Source of the DNA: Streptomyces sp. XM4193
GTDB lineage: Bacteria > Actinomycetota > Actinomycetes > Streptomycetales > Streptomycetaceae
Assembly: GCF_023072595.1 (NCBI RefSeq)
Contig: NZ_JALLGK010000007.1
Span: 124,001 to 188,000, forward strand
Direction of reading: 5' to 3'
DNA: 64,000 nt
The translations under genes and the position numbers were made by a program. Positions 1-14,007 of the stretch are shown here, in pieces; positions within the stretch are counted from its first letter, which is position 1, and each line of letters begins with the position of its first letter. A model generated the notes under the pieces. That model saw nothing but the letters and a program-made list of their open reading frames with translations. It was not told where the DNA came from and searched no databases.

Positions 1-1545
1 TCAGCTCGTGCGCCAACCGTGCCGCCCGGGCGCCGAGTTCGGCGAAGGTCAGCTCCCGCTCCCCGCAGACGACGGCCGGCGCGGAGGGATCGGCCGCGAG
101 CCGTCCGGCGAACAGCTCGGGCAGCGTGTCCCGGGGGTGGGCCACCCGCGTGCCGCTCCACTGCTCCAGCAGCCGTTCGCGCTCCGGCGCAGGAAGCGCC
201 TCCATCCGGTGCACGGGCGCGTCCGGACGGGCGGTGAGCGAGGCCAGCAGCGTGGCCAGCCGGTCCAGCAGCGCCTGCGCCCCGTCCCGGTCGAAGAGGG
301 AGGGCAGGTACTCCAGGGTGAAGTGGCCCCCGGGCACGACGGTGAGCGTGAGCGGGTAGTGGGTGGCGTCCTGGTGGCTGCCGCCCACGACCGCGAGCCC
401 GCCGCTGTGCTCGGCCTCCCGCAGCCCCCGGGAGTCGACGTAGTAGTTCTCGAACACCACCAGCGTGTCGAAGAGTTCACCGGCGCCGACCATGCGCTGG
501 ATGTCGGCCAGCCCGTGGTGCTGGTGCGCGGAGAGCCGCGACTGCGCGTCCTGGAGCGCGCGCAGCGCCTGCCGTACGGTCCCGCCGCCGCGCAGGTCCA
601 CCCGGACCGGGAGGGTGTTGACGAAGAGGCCGGTCATGGTCTCGACCCCGGGCAGCTCGGGCGGCCGGCCCGAGACGGTCGCGCCGAACACCACGTCCTC
701 GCGGCCGGTCTGCCGCGACAGCAGCAGCGCCCAGGCGAACTGCACCACGGTGTTCACCGTGACGTCCGTCGCACGCGCCAACTCCTGTACGGCCTCCCTC
801 AGTTCCTCCTCCAGGAGCAGCGGCGCGCGGTGCGAGAGCGCCGGGGTGCGATCGGTGCGGCCGGGAGCGATCAGGGTCGGCTCCGCGACGCCCTCCAGCG
901 CCTCGGCCCAGGCCCGGTCGGCGGCGTCGGGGGCGAGCGCGTACTGCCGCTCGCGCCAGGCGAGGAAGTCGCGGAAGGACCTGCGCGGCGCCGGTGGCTC
1001 GGCGGCGCCGGTGCCCGCGGCGTAGAGGCCGAAGAGCTCCTGCACCAGCACCGGCACCGACCAGCCGTCGAGGACCGCGTGGTGGTTGGTGAGGATCAGC
1101 GCGTGCTCCTGCGCGCCGAGCCGCACCAGTCGCAGCCGCAGCAGCGGCGGCTCGGACAGCTCGAAGGGGCGCTGCCGGTCGGCGTCCGCGAGCGCCCGCA
1201 GCGCCTCCTCCCGCGCCCCGGACGCGGTCGCCGCGGTCTGCGGGTCCGCTGCTCCGCCGGGCTCCTGCGGATCGGTCAGATCGGTGACCGCCCAGTCCGG
1301 CTCGACGCCCTCCACCACGACCTGCACCACCGCGGATCCGTCGGCGGTGGGGACGAAGGCGGTGCGCAGACCCGGGTTGCGGACCAGCAGCTCACGCGCC
1401 GCCCCGTGCAGCGCGGACGCGTCCACGCTGCCGGCGAGCCGCAGGACCAACTGCATGGTGTAGACGTCGAGTTCGTCGCCGGCGAGCCGGGTGAGGGCGT
1501 AGAGCCCCTCCTGGAGCGGGGTGAGGGGCCAGACGTCGGACAGCG
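1..1545 (-). other. NRPS module 13 (partial): DCL-type C, start of A
   Basis: The C domain starts at about 1535 with WPLTPLQEGL, the form usual for domains that accept a D-configured donor, and its active motif is HHAVLDGWS. This fits the epimerization domain just upstream (module 12). The A domain starts at about 130 and only its first motif is inside the window. Whether the protein ends in this module, and with what release domain, cannot be seen. Confidence 0.85.
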
Positions 1546-4500
1546 ACGGCCGGCGGAGCTGCACACTGTCGACGTCCCGCTGGTCGAGCCGGACCAGCGG
1601 GAAGTCCGAGGGCGTGTGCACCGGTTCGGCGGCCTGCCGCGACCCGTCCGCCAACACTGTCAGCGCACGGAACCACAGCTCCAGCAGCCGGTCGGCGTCC
1701 GCCTCGGGCAGCACGCCGGTGGCGCAGGACCAGCGGGTGGCGAGCACGGGACGGCCCTCGGGCCCGTCCACGGTGGAGGCGATGATCTCCAGCGGGAAGA
1801 GCACCGGGAGCCGGTTGCGCGTGGTGCGCAGCCGCGGCAGGGCCTCGGGGGCGGGCGTCCAGGCGGCCGGGGTGTGCGGGTCCGCGTCCCGCTGTCCGCC
1901 TGCCGGCGCGCCGACGCCGGCGGAACCGGTGAACCTGCCGAGGTAGTTGAAGACCGCCTCGGGGGTGCGGAAGCGGCCGGCGTCCTCGGACTCCTCGCCG
2001 AAGCCGCGCAGCAACCCGTAGCCGATGCCGTTGTCGGAGGCGGCGCGCAGCTGCTCCTTGAGCGCCATCAGCACCGGGCGCGCGTCCGAGCCCGGTGCCA
2101 GCAGCGCCCGCGGGTCGCGGCCCGCCGTCTCCAGCACCACCGGGTACCAGCTGGTGAACCAGCCGACCGTGCCGTCCAAGCGGGCGCCCCGAACGACGTC
2201 CTCCTCGCGTCCGTGGCCCTCGGCCGCTATCACATCGGTGCCGGGCTCCTCGCCGCGTTCCGCGCGCCAGGCGCCGAAGGCCAGAGCCGCGCCGGCGAGC
2301 AGTACCTCGTGCACCGATCCGTGCACGCTCGCGGGCACTTCGGTGAGCAGGGCGCGAGTGGTTCCGGCGTCCAGGGTGCGTTCGAGGTGGACGACGGTGT
2401 CGCCGGTGTCGACGGCGGTGTCCAGCGGGCGGACGCCGAGCGGCGGCGCCTGGCGGTGCCGCTCCTCGCGCTCGCGCCACAGGGCGTCCTCGGCCCGGCG
2501 GCCGGGCTCGCGCGCGGCGTCGGCCAGGCCGAGCGCCCACTGGCGGAAGGAGGTTCCCGAGGCGGCCGGTGCGGCTTGCGCACCGGTGAGCACCTCGTGG
2601 TGCGCGGCGGCCAGATCGGCTCCGATGATCCGCCAGGAGACGCCGTCGACCGCGAGGTGGTGCACGACCAGCAGCAGCCGTCCGGGCCGTCCCGCTCCCC
2701 GGTCGCTCCACAGTGCACGGACCATCCGGCCGGCGGCCGGGTCGAGCGCGTCCACCGCCTCGGCGGCGTGCGCGGCGGTCAGCTCCGGCACCTCCTCCTC
2801 GGCCGCGCCGGACAGGTCGGCACGGGTGAGGACGTCGGCGGCGCGGACCGTGCCCGGCTCGGGTATCTCCAGCGCCTGACGGCCCTCTTCGCCGACCAGC
2901 CGGGCGCGCAGCACCGGGTGGCGGTCCAGCAGCCGCTCCAGCGCCGCGGTCAGCGACTGCAGGGTCGCGTCGGCGGGGGTCACCAGGTGCAGCGACTGGT
3001 GGAGGCCGTCGATCGGCCCGCGTGCCAGTGCCCACCGCATGATCGGGGTGAGCGGCAGCCGGCCGGTCGCGGGAACCGCGGGCACCTCGTCGGTGTCGGC
3101 CACCGTTCCGGCGGCGTCCGCCAGCGCGGCGGGTGTTCGGCGCTCGAAGACGTCGCGCGGGGTCAGCACCATGCCGGCCCTGCGGGCGCGGGCGACGAGC
3201 TGGATGGAGAGGATGGAGTCGCCGCCGAGCGCGAAGAAGCTGTCCTGCGCACCGGCTTCGGGGACGCCGAGGAGTTCGGCGAAGAGCTGGACGAGGGTCG
3301 CCTCGCGGATGCCGCGCGGAGCCACTCCGGTCGCGGCCGACGCGAGGTCGGGCGCGGGCAGCGCGGCCCGGTCCAGCTTTCCGCTCGGGGTCAGCGGCAG
3401 GGCGTCCAGGGTGGTCAGCGTGCCGGGCACCATGTGCTCGGGCAGCCGCCTGCCGAGGCGCTCCGCCAGCTCCCGGTGCGCGGGGGGCTCGACCCCGGCC
3501 GCGGGCACCAGATAGCCGGCCAGCAGCTGCCGGCCCGGCTCGTCCTCGCGGAGCACCACGGCCGCCGCGGCGATCTCCGGCTGCTCTCCCAGCACTGCCT
3601 CGATCTCGCCCAACTCCACGCGCAGACCGCGCAGTTTGACCTGACCGTCGGCTCGGCCCACGAACAGCAGCGTGCCGTCGGGGCGGCGGCGCACCAGGTC
3701 GCCGGTGCGGTAGAGCCGTTCGCCCGGCTCGCCGAAGGGGTGGGCCACGAACCGCTCGGCGGTCAGCGCGGCCCGGGCGTGGTAGCCGCGGGCGAGCTGC
3801 ACGCCGGAGAGGCAGAGTTCGCCGGTGACGCAGTCGGGCACCGGTCGCAGCCAGCGGTCCAGCACGTGCGCTCCGGTGTTCGGCACGGGTGCGCCGATCG
3901 GTACGGAGCCCTCGTCGGCACCCGTCACACGGTGTGCGGTGACGTCGACGGCGGCCTCGGTGGGCCCGTAGAGGTTGTGCAGCTCGGCGCCGGGCAGGGC
4001 GCGGCGGGTGGCGGCGGCGGTCGCCGCACCCAGCGCCTCGCCGCTGGAGAAGACCAGACGGAGCGTGTCCGCAGCGGATTCACCGGCGCCGTCCGGAAGC
4101 TGCCGGACCTCGGGGTGGGCGGCGAAGGCGCCCAGCATGGAGGGCACGAAGTGCACGACGGTGACGCCGTGCCGCCGCACCGCTGCGGCGACCAGGGCCG
4201 GGTCGGTGTGGTGGCCGTCCGGGAGCACCACGAGCGCCGCGCCGGTGAAGGCGGGCAGGAAGAACTCCCACACCGACACGTCGAAGCCCACCGGCGTCTT
4301 CTGCAGCACCCGGTCCTCGGCGGTGAGCGGATGTTCTGCCGCCATCCAGGCGATCCGGTTGAGCAGCGCCGCGTGGTCGACGACCACGCCCTTGGGCCGG
4401 CCGGTGGAGCCGGAGGTGTAGAGCACGTACGCCGCGTTGGCCGGCGCCAACCGCGGGTGGACTCCGACCGGTTCGGCCTCGGCCAGCTCCCGCAGCACCG

Positions 4501-7500
4501 CCGGGTCGTCCAGGACCAGCGGCAGGACTCCGTCGGAGGGCGGCAGGCCGGCCCCGGTCGCGCGGTCGGTCAGCAGCACCTGGGGTGCGCTGTCGGCGAG
4601 CACATGGGCGATCCGCTCGGCCGGGTGGCCGAGGTCCACGGGGACGTACGCGCCGCCCGCGCGGTGCACCGCGTGCAGCGCCACCACCAGCTCGGCCGAG
4701 CGCGGCAGCGCCACCGCGACGCGTGTCTCCGGTCCGACGCCGCGGCGGCGCAGCAGCGCGGCCACCCTGCCGACTCGCTCCTCGAACTCCGCACGGCTCA
4801 GGGTCCGTTCACCGTCCAGCACGGCCGGGGCTCCGGCCTCCTCCGGTGCGGCCCGCTGCGCCAGCAGGGCGGGAAGGGTGGGCCCGGGCAGTGCGCGGCG
4901 TTCGCCGGTGCCTGCTGCCAGCACCCGGGCGCGTTCCGCCCGGGTCAGGACGGGGGCCCGGTGGAAGGGCACGTCGGGCCGGTCGGCCAGGGCCGCGAGC
5001 AGTCGGGCGTAGCGGTCGGCCAGTGCCTGGGCGGTGGCGGTGTCGAAGATGCTGGTCTGGAAGGTCAGCATGCCGTTGATGCCCCTGCCGCCCGGGAGTT
5101 CGGCGAGGGTGAGGAGCAGGTCGAGCTTGGCGGTGCCGGGGTCGGCGCCGACCGGTGTCACGGTGAGCCCGGGCAGGGTCAGCTCTTCCTCCGAGACGTT
5201 CTGGAAGACCAGCAGCACCTGGAAGAGCGGGTTGCGGGCGAGGGTCCGCTCGGGCGCGATCTCCTCGACCAGCTGCTCGAACGGCAGGTCGGCGTGGTCG
5301 AAGGCGGCGAGGTCCACCTCCCGTACCCGGGCCAGGAGTTCGCGGAAGGTGGGCTCGCCGCTCACATCGGTGCGCAGCACCAGGGTGTTGACGAAGAAGC
5401 CCACCAGCTCGTCGAGCTGGGCGTCGGTGCGTCCGGCGACGGGCGTGCCGATCGGCAGGTCGGTGCCGGCGCCGTGCGCGGCGAGCAGCACCGCCAGTCC
5501 GGCCTGGGCCGCCATGAAGACACTGGTGCCGGTCTCCGCGGCCAGCCTGCGCAACTCGCGGTGCACCCGCGGTTCCACGGCGAAGGTGACGGTGGCGCCC
5601 TCGTGGAGCTCCTCGGCGGGCCGGGGCCGGTCGTAGGGCAGCGCCAGTTCCTCCGGGGAGCCGGCCAGCCGACGCTTCCAGTACGCGGCCTGCCGCGAGA
5701 CGGGGCTGTCGGGATCGCTCTCGTCGCCGAGGACCTCGCGCTGCCACACGGCGTAGTCCGGGTAGCCGACCGGCAGCGGACGCCACTGCGGTGCGGCGCC
5801 GTGCAGCCGTGCGGTGTACGCGGTCCGCAGGTCCTCGGTCAGGGGACGCATGGACCACTCGTCGCCGGCGATGTGGTGGAGCGTCAGTGCGAGCACGTGG
5901 TCGGACTCGGTGCGCAGCAGCCGGGGGCGCAGCGGTATCTCGCGGACGATGTCGATCGCGGAGGTCACATGTGCCCGCAGTGCCGACTCCAGGTCGGCCT
6001 CGGCGACCGCGACGGGCCTGAAGTCGGCCGCCTCGCGGGCGGCTTCCTCCGACAGCACCTCCTGGTACGGCAGTCCCTCGGTGTCGGGGTAGACGGTGCG
6101 CAGACTCTCGTGCCGCACCACGACGTCGCCGATCGCCGCGCGCAGTGCGTCGATGTCCAGGTCGCCCCCGAGCCGCAGGACGACGAAGAGGTTGTAGGTG
6201 GCGCTCGGTCCGTCCAGCCGGTGCAGGAACCACAGCCGGCTCTGTGCGTAGGACAGCGGCAGCCGCTCGCCCGGGGTGCGTTCACGGCCCTCCAGCGGTG
6301 CGCGCACCGCCTCCCGTGGCAGGACCGCGGCGGCCAGCGCGGCCGGGGTGGGGTGGTCGAAGACGTCGCGCAGCGCCACCTCGATCCCGAGGGTGGAGCG
6401 CAGCCGGTTGGCCAGCCGCATGGCGAGCAGCGAGTGCCCGCCCATGGTGAAGAAGTCGTCGTCGGGGCCGGCCCGGTCGACTCCGAGGACGTCGGCGAAC
6501 AGCTCGCCGAGCACCGCCTCCCGCGGGTCCCGGGCCGAACGGACCCGTCCCGCGGTCGTCGTGGGGTCCGGCAGCGCGGCGCGGTCGACCTTTCCGTTCG
6601 GGGTCAGCGGCAGTGCGGGCAGCGGCATCAGCACCGACGGGACCAGGTACTCCGGGAGCCGGTCCGCAAGGGCGGACCGCAGCGCCGCGGTGTCCCCGGC
6701 CGACTCCCCGGTGACGTAGCCGACCAGCCGGGTGGCGCCGCCGGTGTCGCCGGGGCGGTCGGCCCTGCCCACCACCACGGCGTCGGCGACTCCGGGCAGC
6801 GAGCGCAGCACGGCCTCGATCTCTCCCGGCTCCACCCGGTGGCCGCGGACCTTGAGCTGGTGGTCGACGCGGCCGAGCACGTCCAGGGTGCCGTCCGGTC
6901 GGCTGCGGGCGAGGTCGCCGGTGCGGTAGAGCCGCGCACCGGGCGGCCCGTACGGGTCGGCGACGAACCGCTCGGCGGTCAGTGCGTGCCGCCCGAGGTA
7001 GCCCAGTGCCACCCCCGCGCCGCCGATGTAGAGCTCGCCGGCGGTGCCGGCCGGCACGGGCCGCAGCCAGCCGTCGAGCACCCTGAGCACGGTGTTGGCC
7101 AGCGCCGTGCCCACATGCGGGTCGGTGCCCTCGGGCAGTACCGCGGCGGTGGACCAGACGGTGGTCTCGGTCGGCCCGTAGAGGTTGTGCAACTCCGTTC
7201 CGTGCCGGGCCAGTTGGTCGGCGAGGTCGGCGGGCAGCGGCTCGCCGCCGCTGAGCACCCGCAGCCCGGTGACGGTGTGCGGGGCGGTCTCCAGGATGCC
7301 GCGCCACAGCGAGGGAGTGGCCTGGAGGTGCGTGGCGCCGGTGCGCTCGGCCAACTCGGCGAGCAGCAGCGGGTCCCGGGCCTGTTCGCGGTCGGCGAGG
7401 ATCACCGTGCCACCGGTCACCAGCGGGGTGTACAGCTCCAGTGCGGCGATGTCGAAGCTGATCGTGGTGACGGCCAGGAGCCGGTCCGCCGGGCCCGCGG

Positions 7501-10500
7501 AGAGCCGGTCGGCCATGGAGTCCAGCAGGTTGGCGAGGTTCTCGTGGGTGACGACCACGCCCTTGGGCCGGCCGGTGGAACCGGAGGTGTGGATCACGTA
7601 CGCGGTGCCGTGCGGCCGGACCTGCGGCAGGCGGTCGCCGACGCCGTGCGGGCGCTCGGCCGGGTCTGCCGCGGCGCTCTCGGCGCCCTCCGGGCTCTCG
7701 GCGCTCTCGGCGCTGTCCGCGCTCTCCGCGAGCAGCGGGCTGTCGCTGTCCAGGACCAGGTGCGGATCGGCGTCGGCGAGCAGATGGGCGATCCGCTCGG
7801 CCGGGAACTCCGGGTCCACCGGCAGGTAGCCCGCGCCGGTGGCGCCCACCGCGAGCAGCGCGGCGACCAGGTCGGCGGTGCGCGGCAGCAGGACGGCGAT
7901 CAGCGTGCCCTCCCCCGCTCCGGCGCCGGCCAGCCGGTCGGCCAGCTCGGTGGTGCGAGCGGCCAACCGCGCGTACGTCCACTCCTGGTCGCCGGCGACC
8001 AGCGCGGTGGCCAGCGGGGTGGCCTCGGCCTGCCGCAGGAAGCGGGCGGTGACCCCGAGCGGGGTGACGCGGCCGCGCGGTCCCTCGAGGGACGGCCGGC
8101 CGCCGTCCAGCGGCACGAGGCTGCGCAGGCCGGCGTGGGGCGCCTCGGTCATCTGCCGCAGTACGGCGCGCAGTTGGTCGCCGACGGCGGTGGCGCCGGC
8201 GGTGTCGACCAGCTCGGGCCGGTGGTCCAGGGCAAGCGCCAGACGCTCGCGGCCGGGCAGCGCGACGAGCACCAGTGGGTAGTGCGTCGCGTCGTGCCCC
8301 TCGGCGCCGACCACACGCAGTCCCGCCCGCTCCTCGGTGCGGCGCAGGTCCTCGGCGTCCACCGGGAAGTTCTCGAACAGCACCAGAGTGTCGAAGAGTT
8401 CACGGTGGCCGGCGAGCCGCTGGAGCTCGGCGAGCGGCTCGTACCCGTGGTCGAGCAGCCGGACCTGGTCGGCGGCGACCTCGCGCACCAGCTCGGCCGC
8501 GGTCTGCTCCGGCCGCAGTCGGACCCGTGCGGGCACGGTGTTGATGAACAGGCCGATCATCTCCTGCGACCCGTCAAGATCTGCGGGCCGGCCGGAGACG
8601 GTCACGCCGAAGGTGACGTCGGTGCGCCCGGTGAGCAGCCCGAGCAGTGTGCCCCAGGCCGCCTGGACGACCGCGCCGACCGTGGTCTGCTCGCGGCGCG
8701 CCAGCGCGAAGAGGGCCGCCTCCAGTTCCCGCGGCAGCTCGATCTCCACACGTTCGGGGACTCCGGCCGGCATTCCGGCGGCCTGCGGAACCAGCCGGGT
8801 CGGCCCGTCGACGGCCGCCAGCTGCCGCTGCCACAGGTTCCGGGTCTCCTGCCGGTCGCGCCCGGCCAGCCAGCGCAGATAGTCCCGGTACGGGCGCGGG
8901 GTGCCGGCCGCCGAACCGCCCTGGTAGAGCGCCATCAGATCGCGCACCAGCAGCGGCCCCGACCATCCGTCGAGCAGGATGTGGTGCGCGGTGACGGCCA
9001 GCAGCAGCCGTCCGCCGCCCAGCCGCACCACGGTCAGCCGCAGTGCCGGCGGCTCGGCGAGGTCGAAGCCCAGTGCGCGGTCCTGCTCCAGCAGCGCCCG
9101 CGCCCGCTCCCGCGCGACGGGCTCCGGCTCGGCGGACAGCTCGTGCTCCACCAGAGGTACGGCCGTCTCGGCGTGGATGACCTGGAGCGGATCGGCGCCC
9201 CGGCGTGCGTGGAAGGCCGCCTTGAGGTTGGGGTGCCGCTCCGTCAGGCGGTCGGCGGCGCGGCGCAACCGCTCGGTGTGGAGTTCGCCGTCGATCTCCA
9301 GCACGGTCTGGGTGGTGTACACGTCCGGGCCCAGGCCCTCGCTGCCGAGGCCGGCGAGGAAGAACATCCCCTCCTGCAACGGCGAGAGCGGCAGTACGTC
9401 CGCAAGCGGGCCGCGCCGCTCCAGCGTCTCGATCTCGGCCTGGCTGATCGTGGTGAGCGGGAAGTCGGAGGGGGTGTGCTCCGCGGTGCCCGCCGACGCC
9501 GGGTCCCCGGCGAGGCCGCGGCGCAGGGTGCGCAGCGCGTCGAGCCAGAGCTCGGACAGCCGTTGCACCTCTTGGCGTCCCAGGAGCCGGCCGGCGAAGG
9601 TGAACCCGGCGTGCAGCACGGGCCCTTCGGCGCCGTCCACCGCCGAGACGTCGAGTTGCAGCGTGTGGTGGGCGGGCAGCGCGTCGTCGGCGCCGCCGCC
9701 GAGCGAGCCGCTCAGCGCGGCGCTCCAGGGCACGGGGGCCGCGTCCGTCTCCTGGGCGGCGGGGAACCGTCCGAGGTAGTTGTAGCCGATCTCCGGCTGC
9801 GGCAGCGCCGCCATCGCGGTGCGGGTCTCTTCGTTGAGGTGGCGCAGCAGCCCGTGTCCCAGGCCGCCGTCGCGCGGGGCCCGAAGCTGCTCCTTGATCC
9901 GCTTGAGCGCGGCACCGGCCTCGGTGCCGTCGGCGGTCTCGTGTCCGCCCAGGTCCAGGCGAACGGGGTGCACGCTGGTGAACCAGCCGACGGTGCGGGA
10001 GAGTTCGGCGCCGGGAACCAGTTCCTCGCGGCGGCCGTGGCCCTCCAGGTCGACCAGCACGGGGTCCCGGTGTCCGCGCCAGGTTGCCACCGCCATCGCC
10101 AGCGCGGTCAGCAGCACGTCGTCGGGGCCCGCGTGGAAACGCTCGGGCAGGGCGCCGAGCAGCGGGCCGGTGGTCGCGGGGTCGAGGGTGACGGAGACGG
10201 TCTCCAGGGTGGCGAGGGTGTCCCGGGCCGGGTCAAGGGGCTCGGCGAGACGGTCGTCGGCACCGGTCAGCCGGGCGGCCCACTCCTCGCTCTCCCCGGG
10301 GCGTTCGGCGGCGGCCCGGCCCAGCGACCGGGCCCAGGCGATCAGAGTGGTGCCGACGGGCTGCAGCGGCGCGGCACGGCCGGCCCGGGCGGCCTCGCAC
10401 GCCTCGGCGAGGTCGGAGGTCAGCACCCGCCAGGACACCCCGTCGACCACCGCGTGGTGGATCAGCAGCGCGAGCAGACCCGGGCGGTCGGGGCCGGCGT

Positions 10501-13500
10501 CCAGCCAGACGGCTCGCAGCATCGTGCCGCCCGTCGGGTCCAGTCGGCGGGCGGCGTCGACGGCGTGGCCGCGCAGGGTGGCGAGCAGTTCGCCGGCCTC
10601 GGTGGTGAGCCCGTCGACACGGGTGAGGAGGTCGTGGGCGGCGACGGTGCCGGGAGCGGGGATCTCCAGGGCCCGGTCGGTGAGCCGGGCGCGCAGCCCG
10701 TCGTGGTGGTCGAGCACCTGCTGGAGCCCTGCGACCAGTTGCTCCGCACGCAGCCCGGCCGGAGTGTGCAGGACCGTCGACTGGTGGAAGTCGGCGATCG
10801 GGCCGCCGCGCTCCACCAGTGAGCGCAGGATCGGGGTGAGCGGCGCGCTGCCGCTGACCGGGCCGGCGTCGGCCGCTCCCGCGGAGGCGGGCCGGGCGAG
10901 TGCCGCCAGGGCGCGCACCGTGCGGTGCTCGAAGACGTCGCGGGGGTGCAGCAGCAGTCCGCGGCGCCGGGCGGCGCCCACCAGTTGGATGGAGGAGATG
11001 CTGTCGCCGCCGAGCGCGAAGAAGCTGTCGGTCACGCCGACGTCGGGCAACCCCAGTACGGAGGCGACCAGTTCGGCGAGTTCCTTCTCGGTGTCGGTCT
11101 CCGGCGCGGCCCGTTCGCCCTCGGTGTCGAAACGCGGTGCGGGCAGCGCAGCGCGGTCGATCTTGTTCGCGCGGGTCAGCGGAAGGGCGTCGAGCACGAT
11201 GACGGCGGAGGGGACCATGTGGTCGGGGAGCGCCGCGGCCACCCAGGCCGCGATCTCCTGCTCCGCCGGCCGCTGCGCGCCGTCGGCCGCAACGACGTGC
11301 GCGACCAGCCGCCGGGTGCCCCGCTCGTCGCGGTGGTCGGTGACGACCGCGCGGGAGAGGGCCGGGTGGGCGGTCAACCGGGCCTCCACCTCGGCCGGTT
11401 CGACCCGGAAGCCGCGGATCTTCAGCTGGTGGTCGACGCGGCCGGCGTACTCCAGCTCACCTGCGGCGTTCCAGCGGGCCAGGTCGCCGGTGCGGTACAT
11501 CCGGGCGCCCGCCCCGGCGAAGGGGTCGGCGACGAAGCGCTCCGCGGTGGTGCCCGGCAGGCCGAGGTAGCCGCGGGCCAGGCCGGGCCCGCCGACGTAG
11601 AGCTCGCCGAGCGCGCCGGGTGCCAGCGGACGCAGAAAGGCGTCGAGCACGTACGCCCGCTTGTTGACGTCCGGCGGCCCGATCGGCACCGGGCCGCCGG
11701 TCCAGCTCGCTGGCACTCGCCAGGTGGCGGAGTTCACGACGGCCTCGGTGGGCCCGTAGGCGTTGAAGAGCCGGTGGCGTCCCGCCCAGGCGCGGATCAG
11801 CTCGGGCGGCAGTGCCTCGGTGCCGACGATCAGGGTCATCCCCTCCGGCAGCGCGGCGTCCTCCGGCAGCGAGGCCACCACCGAGGGCGGAATGATGCCG
11901 AAGCTGATCGATGCCTCGACCAGGAAGTCGGCGAGCGGTTCGCCGGCGCGTCGCTCCTCGGGGACCACGACCAGAGTCGCGCCGCAGAGCAGGGAGTTGG
12001 CCAGCTCGGCGAGGGTGACGTCGAAGCTCGGCGAGGCGAACTGGGTGACCCGGTCGCCCGGTGCGGCCCCGAAGGCGGCGCCGGCCCAGGCGACCAGGTC
12101 GGCGAGGGGCCGGTGCGCGACGAGCACGCCCTTGGGGGTGCCGGTCGACCCGGAGGTGTGGATGAGGTACGCGGCGTGGTCCGGCAGCAGCGGTGCGCGG
12201 CGGTCGGCGTCCGCGGGGTTGTGGTCGGGCAGCCCGGCGGGCAGGCGGTCCGCCAGGACGACCGGGCGCCCGCCGGCCCAGCCGCCGGTGTCGACCGAGG
12301 AGTCGGAGAGGACCACGGCGACACCCGCGCCGCGCACCAGCGCGCTCAGCCGCTCGTCCGGATGGCCGGGGTCCAGCGGGGCGTAGACACCGCCGGCCTT
12401 GGCCACCGCGAGCTGTGCGATGTGGAGCTGAGCGCCCCTCGGGAGCGCCACCGCGACGATGTCCTCGGGCCCCACGCCGTGGGCGATCAGTTGGTGGGCG
12501 AGGGCGTTGGCGCGGGAGTTGAGACCCGCGTAGGTCAGACGTGCGGCGCCGTCCTCGACGGCGGTCAGCTCCGCGTGCCGTGCGGCCTGCGCCTCGAAGA
12601 GGGCGCCGAGGGTGGCGGGTTCGGTGTCGGCGGTGTCGGAGTTGAACTCCTCCAGGACCGTGCTGCGCTCCTCCTCGTCCAGGAGCGCGGTGGCGGCGAG
12701 TGTGCGGTGCGGGTCCGCGACGAACAGCTCCACCGCCCGCCGCATCCGGTCGGCGATCCTCGCGGCTGCCGTGTCGTCGAAGGCGTCGGTGCGGTGGGAC
12801 AGCCGGAGCGCGACGCCGCCGTCGGGGGCGGGAGCGGCGACGAGGGTGAGCGGGTAGTGGGTGGCGTCCTGGCCCGTCAGCCCGCGCACCCGTACCCCGC
12901 CGAACTCCTCGGCCGTCGAACCGGTCTGCTCCACCAGGTAGTTCTCGAAGACGCAGAGGGTGTCGAAGAGCGGGCTGCCGGCGTCGGCGAGCTGCTGGAT
13001 GCGGGCGAGGGCCAGATGGTGGTGCGGCAGCAGCACGGCCTGCTCGTCGGCGGTGCGGCGCAGCAGCCCGGCGAGGGTCTCGGCGGGGCGCAGCCGCACG
13101 CGCACCGGCAGGGTGTTGATGAAGAGGCCCACCATGTGCTCGGCGCCGGGCAGTTCGGGCGGGCGGCCGGAGACGGTGGTGCCGCTGACCACGTCCCGGC
13201 GGCCGGTCAGTTCCGCCAGCACCAGCGACCAGAGGGTCTGGACGACCAGGGGTGCGGTCAGGTCCAGCTCGCGCGCGCGGGCGGCGAGTGCGGCGCCGAC
13301 GCCGTCCGGCAGCTCCACCTCCCGTGCGCGCGGCGCGGACGCGGAGCGGCTGTCCAGCGAGGGCGCGGCGAGCGTCGGCCCGTCGAGGTTCGCCAGCGCC
13401 GCGGTCCAGGCGGCTTCGTCGGCCGCCGCGTCGCGGCCCGCGGCCCAGGCGAGGTAGTCGCGGTAGGGGCGGACCTGCGGCAGGCCGTCCGCGCCGCCGT

Positions 13501-14007
13501 CGGCCGCGTACAGCGTGAAGAGCTCCTGTACGACGCGGGCGGTTGACCAGCCGTCCAGCAGCAGATGGTGGTGGGTGAGCAGCAGCCGGTGCCGGTCGGC
13601 GGCCAGCCGGATGCGGGTGAAGCGCAGCAACGGCGGCACCGCCAGGTCGAAGCGGGTGTGCCGGTCGGCCTCCAGCAGCCGCTCCAGACGGCGTTCGCGC
13701 TCGGCCTCCGGGTGGCCGGAGAGGTCCGCCTCCTCCCACGGCAGCTCCGCTTCATGCGGGATCAGGGTGACGGGCTCGCCGTTCTTGCGCTGGCGGAAGG
13801 CGGCCATGAGGTTGGGGTGGCGGCGCAGCAGGGCCGCGCCGGCCCGGCGCATCCGTTCGTCGTCCAGCGGCCCGTCCAGGTCGAAGGCCAACTGGACCTG
13901 GTAGACGTCCGGTCCGCTCCCGTCGTAGGAGGACAGAAAGAACAGGCCCTGCTGCAACGGGGACAGCGGGAGTATGTCCTGCAGACCCGAACGGGCGCTG
14001 GAGCCGG

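Noticed and set aside
8..10822. A 3604-codon open frame on the plus strand opposite NRPS C
   Set aside because: It is antisense to continuous C-A-T-E domains, its product is Arg/Gly/Gln-rich with no known fold, and such frames are expected in very GC-rich DNA.
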